Assembly: GCF_900141885.1 (NCBI RefSeq)
Contig: NZ_FQYY01000002.1
Location: forward strand, 124,001-188,000
DNA length: 64,000 nt
Origin: Mesonia phycicola
GTDB taxonomy: Bacteria; Bacteroidota; Bacteroidia; Flavobacteriales; Flavobacteriaceae
Direction of reading: 5' to 3'
Part shown: positions 8,766 through 17,998 of the stretch, one piece after another
Numbering within the stretch: position 1 is the first letter of the stretch
Layout of the letters: each line of letters opens with the position of its first letter
Position numbers and translations under genes: made by a program
Notes under the pieces: model-generated
What the model was told of the DNA's origin: nothing
What the model saw: only the letters and a program-made list of their open reading frames with translations
Database searches by the model: none

Positions 8766-9476
8766 TTATTTATCTGTGATTATTGCTTGTCCTACTAAAA
8801 TTGAAAAAGGCCTACACCATTGCACTAAATATTGGTAGTCATTTATTCCTACATTATCTATATTATAAGTAAAAGCTCCTGTATAATGTACGCCATCATT
8901 ATCATCATAAGCATCAATTTGCAAAGCATTAGATAATGAGTTTGGGTTGTTTGTTAAAAACAAAGCAAAACCTGGTAAACTTTGGTCTGCTTGGTAATTA
9001 CTAGCTAAGTTTATTTGTATGCCAGAAGAGGTTTCTAAAATTTCAAAATCTCCTGCTGCAACATAAGAAGATGTTTCTACAAAGGTTCCTACTTTAATCG
9101 TTTCTACAGGAGTTATCACTTCATCATTTGCAACTACAGTTATCGTTAGGCTATCTACTAACTCAACTCCATTATTACTATTTGTTTTTGCCGTAATTGT
9201 TGCAATACCTTCATTTAAACCCGTCATATCTGCAGAGGCACTATCTATAGATATAACATTAGAGTTAGAGCTTTGCCAAGTAATTGTTTTATTTTCTATT
9301 TCTCCTACATTATTGTAATAAAAGGCTTCAAGTTTTATAGTATCACCTATATTTAAAATACTAGTTGTACTTGTAATTCTAACTTCTTCAGATATAGTAT
9401 CGTCAACAATGTCTTCTTGTATACAAGAAATAAATCCTAGAAAGAGGAAGATAAACACAAATTTTAATTGTTTCAT
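8766..9476 (-). CDS. Lipoprotein with bacterial Ig-like (BIG2) and DM13 domains
   Basis: A 236-residue protein. A lipoprotein signal ends at Cys18 (GFISC), followed by acidic residues. Residues about 31-115 form a BIG2-type Ig domain (TIKLEAFYYNN, ITWQSSNSNV, GIATITAKT). Residues about 125-236 match DM13: a GTF start, a G-F-I segment and the conserved end YLVQWCRPFSILVGQA with its single invariant Cys. DM13 is proposed in the literature on DOMON-like domains to take part in redox or electron transfer, but this is unproven. It is first in a two-gene operon with the beta-barrel. Confidence 0.8.
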   Translation of the reverse strand: MKQLKFVFIFLFLGFISCIQEDIVDDTISEEVRITSTTSILNIGDTIKLEAFYYNNVGEIENKTITWQSSNSNVISIDSASADMTGLNEGIATITAKTNSNNGVELVDSLTITVVANDEVITPVETIKVGTFVETSSYVAAGDFEILETSSGIQINLASNYQADQSLPGFALFLTNNPNSLSNALQIDAYDDNDGVHYTGAFTYNIDNVGINDYQYLVQWCRPFSILVGQAIITDK

Positions 9477-9896
9477 TAGAGTATAATTTGATCCATAGAA
9501 AATTTATGTCGAGAACTAAATTGAATTATTACAGATAAATTAACATAATTAGAAACAATAATATAAAACTGAATACAATTAGGTGATAATTATCAAAAAA
9601 AACATAAGTGTTTTTACTTTTAACACTATAAAACTCTACAATACTGTGATACTATTATCTTGATTTTATCAAAATCAAAGTGTTTTGTCAATGTAGTTGC
9701 TTTATAATAAGCATAATTAAAGTGCATTTATAACTTGATAGTGGACACTTATGAGTAATTTTGAAAAATATTGAGTAAAAAATAGAGAGGATCAATAGCT
9801 TAGAGTTTTATAATCGAAGGAATCTATATTTGAAAAAAAATAAAATTCTACAATAGAGATAATATTTAGCGATACATTAAAATTTAATTAGAGAGT
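9477..9896. other. 420-base AT-rich divergent intergenic region with two inverted repeats
   Basis: The region separates the minus-strand DM13 lipoprotein gene from plus-strand rlmF. I see no ORF or tRNA. It holds two dyads, AGTGTT/AACACT at 9607-9627 and TTGATTTT/AAAATCAA at 9660-9678, and one promoter box near rlmF. No T-run follows either dyad, so they may be operators rather than terminators. Confidence 0.5.
9825..9832 (+). promoter_or_regulatory. Candidate -7 promoter box of rlmF
   Basis: TATATTTG matches TAnnTTTG and would give a leader of roughly 60 bases. No matching -33 TTG is found. Confidence 0.4.
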
Positions 9897-10853
9897 ATGT
9901 CTACACCTAAAAATGTAAAAGAAAAACCAAAATTACATCCTAGAAATAAAAATAGAGATAGGTATGACTTAGATGCATTATGTGATGTTAGTCCTAAACT
10001 TAATAGCTTTATAAAACCTAATAAATGGGGAACCAATTCTATAGATTTTTCTAATCCATTAGCGGTAAAAACTCTTAATGCCGCAATACTTAATTATTAT
10101 TACGGAATTAAATTTTGGGATTTTCCTGAAAAAAATCTTTGCCCTCCAATACCCGGAAGAGCAGAATATATACACCATATTGCAGATTTACTGAGTAATT
10201 ATAATGAAGAAAATATAGTTAGAAGTGAAAAAATAAAATGTTTAGATATTGGTACAGGGGCTAGTTGCATTTATCCTGTTATTGGTGTTGCAGAATATAA
10301 CTGGAATTTTATTGCTACAGATGTGGATGCAAAATCTATAGAATCTGCACAAAAAATTGTAAAAACAAACAATTCTCTAAAAGGGAAAGTAAATTTTAAA
10401 TTACAGAACAATCCCAGATTTATATTCAGAAATATTTTAAATGAACAAGATAAAATTGACGTTTCTATTTGTAACCCTCCATTTCATGCCTCTATAGAAG
10501 ATGCTATTAGTGGTACAAAAAGAAAAATTAAAAACTTAACTGGTAAAAAAACAGATTCTGTAGAACGTAATTTTTCTGGAAATTTGAATGAATTGGTATA
10601 TAAAGGTGGTGAGTTTCAGTTTATTCAAAATATGATTTTTGAAAGTAAAGCATTTTCCAAAAATTGTTTGTGGTTCACCACTTTAGTATCAAAACAATCT
10701 AATCTTAAAAAGATTTACAAAGTTTTAAAGAAAAACAATCCTTCAGAAATAAAAACTATAGATATTAGTGTAGGTAATAAAACTAATAGAATTGTAGCGT
10801 GGACATACTTTACACCCCTTGAAAGAGAAAAATGGCTAAAAAGCAAACTATAA
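9897..10853 (+). CDS. rlmF: 23S rRNA (adenine(1618)-N6)-methyltransferase RlmF
   Basis: A 318-residue SAM-dependent methyltransferase that adds N6-methyl to A1618 of 23S rRNA. The N-terminal segment (LHPRNKNRDRYD, then IPGRAEYIHH) is specific to RlmF. The SAM-binding LDIGTGASCIYP is near residue 115, and the catalytic NPPF motif typical of N6-adenine methylases (SICNPPFHAS) is near 191-194. Length fits the family. The ATG at 9897 is the natural start. Confidence 0.95.
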   Translation: MSTPKNVKEKPKLHPRNKNRDRYDLDALCDVSPKLNSFIKPNKWGTNSIDFSNPLAVKTLNAAILNYYYGIKFWDFPEKNLCPPIPGRAEYIHHIADLLSNYNEENIVRSEKIKCLDIGTGASCIYPVIGVAEYNWNFIATDVDAKSIESAQKIVKTNNSLKGKVNFKLQNNPRFIFRNILNEQDKIDVSICNPPFHASIEDAISGTKRKIKNLTGKKTDSVERNFSGNLNELVYKGGEFQFIQNMIFESKAFSKNCLWFTTLVSKQSNLKKIYKVLKKNNPSEIKTIDISVGNKTNRIVAWTYFTPLEREKWLKSKL

Positions 10854-10899
10854 TTATTAGTTTATTAGCAGACGAGGTTTATAATAAATTAAGTGAAAA

Positions 10900-11052
10900 T
10901 TACCACCACCCCATATAACTTCCAGAAAAAGCTACTGCAATAGCTAATACAATTAATACCACAATAATAAAAGAAGCACCAAATTTAGTTTTTTTGTTGT
11001 CTTTTAATATATAATCTTCGTTGTTTTGATTTTTAGTTGGATCTGCTGACAT
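10900..11052 (-). CDS. Small single-span membrane protein (50 residues)
   Basis: This ORF is below usual length cut-offs. ATG at 11052 encodes a polar N-terminus (MSADPTKNQNNEDYILK), a basic patch DNKKTKFG, one hydrophobic helix of about 20 residues (FIIVVLIVLAIAVAF) and ends in MGWW. The N-terminus is probably cytoplasmic by the positive-inside rule. No Shine-Dalgarno is expected in this phylum. It lies just upstream-downstream of a second small membrane protein of similar plan. Function unknown; support is its membrane-protein composition, ATG start and the paired gene. Confidence 0.6.
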   Translation of the reverse strand: MSADPTKNQNNEDYILKDNKKTKFGASFIIVVLIVLAIAVAFSGSYMGWW

Positions 11053-11110
11053 ATGTAGAGAATTTAAAATGAATAAATTAACTTATTAATAATTAACTAA
11101 TTACTCAGGT

Positions 11111-11242
11111 TTATCCTGGTAGCAAAAAAATAGCTGTTAGGGTAATTAATACTGCTAAAATCACTGCTAAGTTAGATGCAAAATCGTTGCTTTTATGAAC
11201 TTGTATATTATCTACCTCTCTAGAATTTTGGTTAGTTTTCAT
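11111..11242 (-). CDS. Small single-span membrane protein (43 residues)
   Basis: ATG at 11242 encodes MKTNQNSREVDNIQVHKSND, then one hydrophobic helix (LAVILAVLITLTAIFLL) and a PG end. It has the same layout as the 50-residue protein 58 bases downstream on the same strand: polar, Asn-rich N-terminus and one C-terminal helix. The two probably form a small operon. Function unknown; small envelope-stress or transporter-modulating peptides share this topology, which is only an analogy. Confidence 0.55.
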   Translation of the reverse strand: MKTNQNSREVDNIQVHKSNDFASNLAVILAVLITLTAIFLLPG

Positions 11243-11510
11243 AGTTAATTGATTTAGTTTTTCTGAAAATTAACTAATTAGTCAACTTACAAATATTAAC
11301 AGAATGCTAATTGGGAAAAAATTTAAAACAAGTTTAAGAGATAGAGCTTAAAAAAAAGCTTTTACTCTATATATGTTAAGTTTTTCTTAATACTCTTAGA
11401 TAATAAGCCTATAGCTGTGGATTTTCCTATTCTACTTTGTAGTTTCGCAAATTCAAATGAAAATAACTTATCTAGTTAATTTTCAGTTTATTAAAACATA
11501 AAACAAATTT

Positions 11511-11939
11511 ATGAGTCAAGTTAAAGAGAATAACACTGTAAAAATCCATTATACTGGTAAACTTCAAGACGGTCAAGTTTTTGATAGTTCTTTAGAGAGA
11601 GAACCTATTGAATTTACAATTGGAAGCGGTCAAATTATTCCTGGTCTTGAAAAAGGCCTTATCGATATGAAGGTAAACGATAAAAAAACCATTGAAATTC
11701 CTCAAGCTGAAGCATACGGTGAAGTAATAGAAGATTTATTTCAAGAAGTACCTAAAGATCAATTACCACAAGAAATTGCTCCAGAAGTAGGTATGGGATT
11801 AGTAGCTAAAAATCCTGACGGTTCTGAGCGTCAATTAAGAGTGGCAGAAGTAAAAGAAACTTCTATCATTATTGATGCTAATCACCCATTAGCAGGTAAA
11901 GACTTAATCTTTGACGTAGAAGTTTTAGAGATTAAATAA
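11511..11939 (+). CDS. FKBP-type peptidyl-prolyl cis-trans isomerase, SlyD-like
   Basis: A 142-residue cytosolic FKBP. The N-terminal half-domain holds VKIHYTGKLQDGQVFDSS (about 9-26) and IPGLEKGLIDMK; the inserted flap (IF) chaperone domain spans about 65-118, containing EAYGEVIEDLFQEVP; the FKBP fold closes with HPLAGKDLIFDVEVLEI. It lacks the His-rich metal-binding tail of E. coli SlyD. It isomerises X-Pro bonds and assists folding. A terminator follows directly, so it is monocistronic. Confidence 0.93.
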   Translation: MSQVKENNTVKIHYTGKLQDGQVFDSSLEREPIEFTIGSGQIIPGLEKGLIDMKVNDKKTIEIPQAEAYGEVIEDLFQEVPKDQLPQEIAPEVGMGLVAKNPDGSERQLRVAEVKETSIIIDANHPLAGKDLIFDVEVLEIK

Positions 11940-11962
11940 AAATACAAGTACATATTTTATTA

Positions 11963-11998
11963 AAAATCACAGGTAGTTTTTCTATCTGTGATTTTTTT
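11963..11998 (+). terminator. Intrinsic terminator of the FKBP gene
   Basis: AAATCACAGGTAG pairs with CTATCTGTGATTT (one G-T pair) around a short T-rich loop, followed by more T residues. Confidence 0.88.
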
Positions 11999-12095
11999 GT
12001 TTATAGCATTATTAGTTATATCTATCTAAAAATTTGGAAATGTGGATTAAAAATGTTATAATGATACAGAATATCAATTACAAACAAGTACACAT

Positions 12096-12962
12096 ATGAG
12101 ACAGCTTAAAATTACCAAGCAGGTTACCAACAGAGAGTCCAAGTCTTTAGACAAATATCTGCAAGATATTAGCAAAGTAGATTTGATTACCGCAGAGGAA
12201 GAAGTTGAGTTAGCCCAGCGTATTAGAGAAGGTGATCAGCGTGCTTTAGAAAAATTAACCAATGCAAACCTTAGGTTTGTGGTATCTGTAGCAAAACAAT
12301 ACCAAAATCAAGGATTAAAACTCCCAGATTTAATTAATGAAGGAAATGTAGGTTTAGTAAAAGCTGCCAAACGTTTTGATGAAACTAGGGGTTTTAAATT
12401 TATATCTTATGCTGTTTGGTGGATTAGACAATCCATTTTGCAAGCTTTAGCAGAGCAGTCTCGTGTAGTTAGGTTACCGCTTAACAAAATTGGTGTAATT
12501 AACAAAATTAACAAAGCATACTCTCATCTAGAGCAATCTTTAGAGAGACCTCCATCTGCTCCAGAAGTAGCAAACGAGTTAGATATGCCTGTGGGGCAAG
12601 TAAAAACTGCCATGAAAAATTCTGGTAGACACCTTTCTATGGATGCACCATTTAAAGAAGGTGAAAATGACTCTAACTTATATGATGTATTAAGTTCTGG
12701 AGAGTCTCCAAACCCAGATGATAATTTAATGCGTGATTCTTTAAGTATTGAAATTAACAGAGCTTTAGACACACTTTCTACAAGAGAAGCAGATGTAATA
12801 CGCTTAAATTACGGTATTGGCAATCAGCCTGCAATGACGCTACAAGAAATTGGAGATACGTTTGACTTGAGTAGAGAACGTGTTAGACAAATAAGAGAAA
12901 AAGGGATTAGACGATTAAAACACCAGTCTAAAAACAAAATATTAAAAAAGTATTTAGGATAA
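12096..12962 (+). CDS. rpoD: Primary sigma factor RpoD of the Bacteroidota type
   Basis: A 288-residue sigma-70 with regions 1.2 ([16 protein letters not shown]), 2 ([18 protein letters not shown] to [17 protein letters not shown]), 3 and 4 ([19 protein letters not shown]). Region 1.1 and the long non-conserved insertion of proteobacterial RpoD are absent, which is normal for the primary sigma in this phylum. It recognises the unusual -33 TTG / -7 TAnnTTTG promoters, many of which are visible in this window. It is monocistronic with its own terminator. Confidence 0.95.
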   Translation: MRQLKITKQVTNRESKSLDKYLQDISKVDLITAEEEVELAQRIREGDQRALEKLTNANLRFVVSVAKQYQNQGLKLPDLINEGNVGLVKAAKRFDETRGFKFISYAVWWIRQSILQALAEQSRVVRLPLNKIGVINKINKAYSHLEQSLERPPSAPEVANELDMPVGQVKTAMKNSGRHLSMDAPFKEGENDSNLYDVLSSGESPNPDDNLMRDSLSIEINRALDTLSTREADVIRLNYGIGNQPAMTLQEIGDTFDLSRERVRQIREKGIRRLKHQSKNKILKKYLG

Positions 12963-12970
12963 TAAAATAA

Positions 12971-13003
12971 AAAAAGCGTGATTATAAAATCACGCTTTTT
13001 TTA
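12971..13003. terminator. Bidirectional terminator between rpoD and aldo/keto reductase
   Basis: GCGTGA pairs with TCACGC (arm extended by A-T pairs) with an A-run on the left and a T-run on the right, so both convergent genes are served. Confidence 0.9.
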
Positions 13004-13018
13004 TCTCTTAAAGATAAA

Positions 13019-13966
13019 TTATTTGCTTACCTCATTAAGTTTATTCATTTCATCTTCTGATAAATCTAAAGATATAGCTTCATCAAAAGCTTTAATATGA
13101 GATGATTTTGTAGCACTTGCTATAGGTGCAGTAACTCCAGGTCTATTAATTACCCAAGCTAACGCAACTCCTGCATTACTTACATTATGATTTGCAGATA
13201 TTTGATCTAACGCATCTAAAATTTCTAAACCTTTTCTGTTTAAATATTTCTTTACAAAGTCTTTTCGCTGCTTACCTTCAAAATCTTCTTCTTTTCTGTA
13301 TTTACCGGTTAAAAAACCGCTAGCTAAAGAAAAATAAGTTGCTACTCCTACCCCATTTTCATTGCAAATATTTTTAATATCTCCTTCAAAATCATTTCTT
13401 TCTACTAAATTATATTGCTGCTGAAAAACTTCATATTTTGGTAAATCACTATTTTTTGCAGCGTTTAAAGAATCTTGCAATCTAGAAGGTGACAAATTAG
13501 ATGCTCCAATATGTCTAACTTTCCCCTCTTTTATTAACTTTTGGTATGCTTCTAGAGTTTCTTCTACAGGGGTTTTATCATCATCCCAATGCGTGTAATA
13601 CAAATCTATATAATCTGTTTTCAGTCTTTTTAAAGAGTCTTCTACCGCTTTTAAAATGTAAGATTTAGAAATATCTTTTGCACCTTGCCCCATATCTGAG
13701 CCTACTTTGGTATGCAAACTAATTTGGTCTCTCACTCCTTTATCTTTCATCCATTTACCAATAATTGTTTCAGATTCTCCTCCGTTGTTTCCTTCTGCCC
13801 AACGAGAGTAAACATCTGCTGTATCTATGGTATGATAACCCTTCTCAAAAAGTTCATCTAAAATTTTAAAAGATTCTTTTTCATTTAACGTCCATCCAAA
13901 AACATTTCCTCCAAAAATTAAAGGATCTGTTTCTAGTGCTGAACTCCCAAATTTTTTCTTTTTCAT
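13019..13966 (-). CDS. Aldo/keto reductase (AKR superfamily, ion-channel beta-subunit/YajO-like)
   Basis: A 315-residue NADPH-dependent oxidoreductase with a TIM barrel. The catalytic tetrad can be assigned as Asp and Tyr in TIDTADVYSRW, Lys in SLHTKVG and His in YYTHWDDD. It reduces aldehydes or ketones; the substrate is not predictable. Start ATG at 13966 gives MKKKKFGSSALE, the normal AKR beginning. It follows the short-chain dehydrogenase by 12 bases, so the two oxidoreductases form an operon. Confidence 0.93.
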   Translation of the reverse strand: MKKKKFGSSALETDPLIFGGNVFGWTLNEKESFKILDELFEKGYHTIDTADVYSRWAEGNNGGESETIIGKWMKDKGVRDQISLHTKVGSDMGQGAKDISKSYILKAVEDSLKRLKTDYIDLYYTHWDDDKTPVEETLEAYQKLIKEGKVRHIGASNLSPSRLQDSLNAAKNSDLPKYEVFQQQYNLVERNDFEGDIKNICNENGVGVATYFSLASGFLTGKYRKEEDFEGKQRKDFVKKYLNRKGLEILDALDQISANHNVSNAGVALAWVINRPGVTAPIASATKSSHIKAFDEAISLDLSEDEMNKLNEVSK

Positions 13967-13978
13967 AGCATTAAATTT

Positions 13979-14704
13979 TTATTTTTTATCTGGTCGTGAT
14001 GGTCTTACCTCTATTTTACTAGGTAAGGTTCTTTTATTCATTTTGAATAAGTCTACCACAATTTCACCAATATCTTCAATCTGTATTTTCCAAGCCTCAG
14101 CCTCTTTTTTCTCTTCTGGGTCATTTCCATTAAAATGAGTAGAAACAGATCCTGGCATAATGGTAGAAACGCTAATTCCGTATTCTCTCACATCTAGCAT
14201 TAAAGCTTGAGAAAAACCAGTTAATCCAAATTTACTTGCGTTATATGCGGTTCCTTGTGGGAAAAAATTGGTACCTGCTAAACTAGAAATTGTGATAAAA
14301 TAACCTTCAGATTTTTTTAATTCTTCTAAAGAAGATTTTACAGTGTAAAATACACCAGTTAAATTAGTATCAATGGTTTCATTCCATTGCGTTGGTGTTA
14401 AATCTGTAATGTTAGCAAAATGACCAAGTCCTGCATTTGCAATTACAAAATCTACCTGTCCAAATTCTGCAACCGTCTTTTTAATAGCTTCTTCTTGGTC
14501 TTTTAAATTTCTTACATCTGCCTCTAAACCTAGTGCTTTAGCATCTGTAGTGGTTAATTGTTTTGCCGCTTTTTCTGCAGACTCTAAAGATCTACTCGTT
14601 ATTGCTACATTAACCCCTTGATTGATTAGAGCTTGCGCAATACCAAAGCCAATACCTTTGCTACCTCCGGTTATAAAAGCTGTTTTATTCTTTAAATTAT
14701 TCAT
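13979..14704 (-). CDS. Short-chain dehydrogenase/reductase (SDR family)
   Basis: A 241-residue classical SDR. TGGSKGIGFGIA (about 12-23) binds NAD(P), NAG lies near residue 90, and the active-site Ser-Tyr-Lys appears as ISSLAGTNFFPQGTAYNASK. An Arg and Ser in the early strand (ITSRSLES) suggest an NADP preference. Substrate unknown; many flavobacterial homologues are annotated as general 3-ketoacyl-ACP-reductase-like. First gene of a two-gene operon with the aldo/keto reductase. A TATCTTTA sequence at 14728-14735 is a one-mismatch promoter box. Confidence 0.92.
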   Translation of the reverse strand: MNNLKNKTAFITGGSKGIGFGIAQALINQGVNVAITSRSLESAEKAAKQLTTTDAKALGLEADVRNLKDQEEAIKKTVAEFGQVDFVIANAGLGHFANITDLTPTQWNETIDTNLTGVFYTVKSSLEELKKSEGYFITISSLAGTNFFPQGTAYNASKFGLTGFSQALMLDVREYGISVSTIMPGSVSTHFNGNDPEEKKEAEAWKIQIEDIGEIVVDLFKMNKRTLPSKIEVRPSRPDKK

Positions 14705-14884
14705 GGTTGTTGAGTTTTATTTGAAGATAAAGATATTGTAGAATAAAGAAAAAACAGTAGATATTATTGGCTTTTTGAAGAATTTAACGTTGAAAATAAT
14801 GCTTGTTAAACTTATATGAATTTGACTATAATTTTTAGATAGTAACTGTAAATTCCCTTCCAAAAAACAACTAATCAACTGAAA

Positions 14885-15658
14885 ATGAAAAACTCTACTA
14901 AAAAAATTGCGAAATTTGGCTTTTTTGCAAAAGGAAGTATTTACCTAATCTCTGGCACATTAACATTATTAGCCGCACTAAATATGGGAGGCTCTAAATC
15001 TGGTAAATTTAAAGTATTAGATTTTTTAGAAAAACAACCTCTAGGCAATGTAATACTTATAGTTTTAGCATTGGGTCTTATTTCTTACGCTACCTGGAGG
15101 TTTATACAATGTTTTAAAGATCCAGAGCAAGAAGGTAGCGATACTAAAGCAAAAATTAAAAGAGCTGGTTTTGGGGTAAGTGGTTTAATTTATTTAGTAT
15201 TAGCTGGTATTGCTATTAAAAAAGTAGTTTCTAGCTCTGGTGGCTCTTCAAATACCCAAAATTACATAGATATGTTTGGTACAACCGTGGTAGCTATTGT
15301 ATTTATAGCAATTGGTATTGCTCTTGCTGTTAAGGCTGTGTTTCATTTAAAAAAAGCTTATCATAAAAAATTTATGGATGAATACTCTATTGCTAATCTT
15401 AAATACCATACGCTAGCAAAAAACGCAGGCTATTTTGGTTACTATGCAAGAGCTGTTGTAGAGGGTATAATCGCTTTTTTCTTTTTAAAAGCAGGATTAT
15501 ATTCTAGGCAAAATGAAATTAAAGGCACAGAAGATGCGTTTTCTTTTTTGCAAAATTCTAGCTACGGAAGTATTCTTTTGGGTTTAGTTGCGGCAGGATT
15601 GGCAAGTTATGGTATTTTTGTTCTTCTTTTGTCGAAGTACAAAAGGTTTGATAATTAA
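14885..15658 (+). CDS. DUF1206 six-helix membrane protein
   Basis: A 257-residue protein with six predicted transmembrane helices built from three two-helix DUF1206 units, each beginning with a KxxxFGFxxKGxIYLxxG-type segment (residues about 5-70, 90-155, 175-250). The repeated GxxYLxxG pattern is the family signature. Function unknown across the family. The gene is only 10 bases upstream of a class A penicillin-binding protein, so the two are co-transcribed and a role linked to the cell wall or envelope is a reasonable guess. Confidence 0.85.
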   Translation: MKNSTKKIAKFGFFAKGSIYLISGTLTLLAALNMGGSKSGKFKVLDFLEKQPLGNVILIVLALGLISYATWRFIQCFKDPEQEGSDTKAKIKRAGFGVSGLIYLVLAGIAIKKVVSSSGGSSNTQNYIDMFGTTVVAIVFIAIGIALAVKAVFHLKKAYHKKFMDEYSIANLKYHTLAKNAGYFGYYARAVVEGIIAFFFLKAGLYSRQNEIKGTEDAFSFLQNSSYGSILLGLVAAGLASYGIFVLLLSKYKRFDN

Positions 15659-15668
15659 TGAATAATTT

Positions 15669-17972
15669 ATGTGGAAGAGATTTTTTAAGAATAAATGGAT
15701 AAAGCGATTATTATATTTATTCTTACTTATAATTATTGCTTTTGTTGGTTTTTATGCTAGTATTTATTTAGGTTTTTGGGGAGAAATACCTACCAAAAAA
15801 GAACTTAGTGAACTTAAACAAAGCCAAGCTACAGAGATACTAGATAAAGATGAAAAACTTTTAGGTAAAATTTATATATATGACAGGCAGTCTATAAGTT
15901 ACAACAACTTACCTAAACATTTAATTGATGCTCTTGTTGCTACAGAGGATGTTCGATTTTATGAGCACGACGGGGTAGACAACCAAAGTTTATTACGTGT
16001 TTTTTTCAAAACTATACTGCTTTCAGATAAATCGTCTGGTGGCGGTAGTACCATTACCCTTCAACTTGCTAAAAATTTATTTGGCAGACAAGATTACGGT
16101 TCTCTTGGTATAGTAGTTAATAAAATTAGAGAAAGTATTGTTGCTAAAAGAATGGAAGAAATTTATTCTAAAAACGACATACTTACTATGTATTTTAATA
16201 CCGTTCCGTTTAGCGATAATACTTACGGAATAGAAAGTGCATCTCTAAAGTTTTTTAATAAACACGCTCAAAACCTAACTTTAGCAGAGGCTGCAACCTT
16301 GGTAGGCTCTTTAAAAGCTAATCACAGCTATAATCCAAGATTATATCCAGAGAGAAGCCAATTAAGAAGAGATGTTGTTTTACAGCAAATGGTAAAATAT
16401 GGTTATGTTTCAGAAAAAATAGCCAATCAGGCTATGCAAGATAAAATTGCATTAGACTACCAATACTTTGCTCCTAATCAAGGAATAGCTCCTTATTTTA
16501 GAGCAGCTATTACAAAGAAACTAGATAAAATACTAGAAGACAAAGATTACTTAAAACCAGATGGTACCAATTATAATATTTATAGAGATGGTTTAAAAGT
16601 TTATACCACGCTAGATATTACTATGCAAAAATATGCAGAAGATGCAATGCGTGAACATATGCAAAAACTACAGCAAGCCTATGAAAATGCCTACGGTAAT
16701 AAAGCACCTTGGCTTACCAACAAAAAAATATTAGAAAGCAACAAGAAAAAATTAAAGCGTTACCAACAACTTAAAAAAGAAGGTTTATCTGAAAAACAGA
16801 TAGAAGATAGCCTACTTGTAAAACGAGAAATGGAACTTTTTAATTGGGATGGTAATAAAGTGGTAAAAGCATCTACTTTAGATAGTTTACAACATTATTT
16901 AAAGTTTTTAAATAGCGGTATGGTTGCTTTAGACCCGAGTAACGGATCTGTACGAGCGTATATTGGCGGGGTAGATTATAGGTATTTTAAATACGACCAT
17001 GTAGCACAAAGTAAAAGGCAAGTAGGCTCTACCTTTAAACCATTTGTATATACTGCAGCCATAGAAAATGGTATGGAGCCTTGTACTTATTTTCCTGTAA
17101 AAGAAGTGACTTATACAGATATGGATAATTGGACACCTAAAAATTCTGGAGGTCTTAATGATCCTGATTTAAATTATTCTTTAAAAAAAGCACTTAGTAA
17201 CTCTGTAAATACTATTGCTGTTAAAGTTATTAATGAAGTAGGAATAGAAAAGGTAATAGAGCTAGCACATAAAATGGGCATAGAGTCAGAAATTGAAGAG
17301 GTTCCTTCTATAGCTTTAGGTACAGAAAATTTAGGGCTTATAGAGCTTGCTAAAGCTTACACCTCTTTTGTAAATAAAAGCAAGCCAAGCACTCCATTAT
17401 TTATCACTAAAATTGAAGATAAAAATGGAAATTTAATTTATAAAAATGAATTAGAAGATAATACCCCACCAGCGTATAGTGACTACACAAGGCAAGTAAT
17501 GCTAGAGTTTATGAAAGCTACCATTAATGAGGGTACTGCTACAAGAATTAGAAAAACCTATGGTTTAACTAATGATATTGCAGGGAAAACAGGTACTACA
17601 CAAGATAATAAAGACGGTTGGTTTGTAGGGATTACTCCAAAATTGGTAACTGTTACTTGGGTTGGTAATGATGAGCAACGTATTGGTTTTAGTAGTACTG
17701 GTATTGGTCAAGGAGCCAACTCTGCATTGCCTATTTTTGCTAATTTCATGAAAAACATAAACGCAGACGATAAATTTAATAATATAACCACTGCTAAATT
17801 TGAAACTCCAGATGACGAGGTAATGGAAGATTTAGCATGTGAACCAATAAAAGAAGATGGTTTTCTAAAAAAACTTTTTAAAGGAAACAAAGACGAGAAA
17901 ACATTTAAAAAAGAAAAGAAAAAAGGAGGAATTTTCTCTTTTTTGAAAGGGAAAAAAGAAAACGAAGACTAA
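15669..17972 (+). CDS. Class A penicillin-binding protein (PBP1A type), bifunctional transglycosylase/transpeptidase
   Basis: A 767-residue inner-membrane enzyme with one N-terminal transmembrane helix (about 10-32). The GT51 domain shows EDVRFYEHDGVD (catalytic Glu) and GGSTITLQLAKNLF. The transpeptidase domain has the SxxK motif in GSTFKPF (about 452-458), SxN in LSNSVN (about 507-511) and KTGTT (about 640). It polymerises lipid II and cross-links peptides in the periplasm. The tail after residue 730 is strongly basic and low in complexity. Co-transcribed with the DUF1206 gene. Confidence 0.95.
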   Translation: MWKRFFKNKWIKRLLYLFLLIIIAFVGFYASIYLGFWGEIPTKKELSELKQSQATEILDKDEKLLGKIYIYDRQSISYNNLPKHLIDALVATEDVRFYEHDGVDNQSLLRVFFKTILLSDKSSGGGSTITLQLAKNLFGRQDYGSLGIVVNKIRESIVAKRMEEIYSKNDILTMYFNTVPFSDNTYGIESASLKFFNKHAQNLTLAEAATLVGSLKANHSYNPRLYPERSQLRRDVVLQQMVKYGYVSEKIANQAMQDKIALDYQYFAPNQGIAPYFRAAITKKLDKILEDKDYLKPDGTNYNIYRDGLKVYTTLDITMQKYAEDAMREHMQKLQQAYENAYGNKAPWLTNKKILESNKKKLKRYQQLKKEGLSEKQIEDSLLVKREMELFNWDGNKVVKASTLDSLQHYLKFLNSGMVALDPSNGSVRAYIGGVDYRYFKYDHVAQSKRQVGSTFKPFVYTAAIENGMEPCTYFPVKEVTYTDMDNWTPKNSGGLNDPDLNYSLKKALSNSVNTIAVKVINEVGIEKVIELAHKMGIESEIEEVPSIALGTENLGLIELAKAYTSFVNKSKPSTPLFITKIEDKNGNLIYKNELEDNTPPAYSDYTRQVMLEFMKATINEGTATRIRKTYGLTNDIAGKTGTTQDNKDGWFVGITPKLVTVTWVGNDEQRIGFSSTGIGQGANSALPIFANFMKNINADDKFNNITTAKFETPDDEVMEDLACEPIKEDGFLKKLFKGNKDEKTFKKEKKKGGIFSFLKGKKENED

Positions 17973-17985
17973 CGTTTTCTTTTTT
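17952..17985. terminator. Terminator overlapping the PBP1A stop codon
   Basis: AAAAAAGAAAACG and CGTTTTCTTTTTT are perfect 13-base arms around an 8-base loop that contains the stop codon. A- and T-rich flanks suggest it works for the convergent SdiA-regulated gene too. Confidence 0.75.
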
Positions 17986-17998
17986 CTTTATTTAATTA

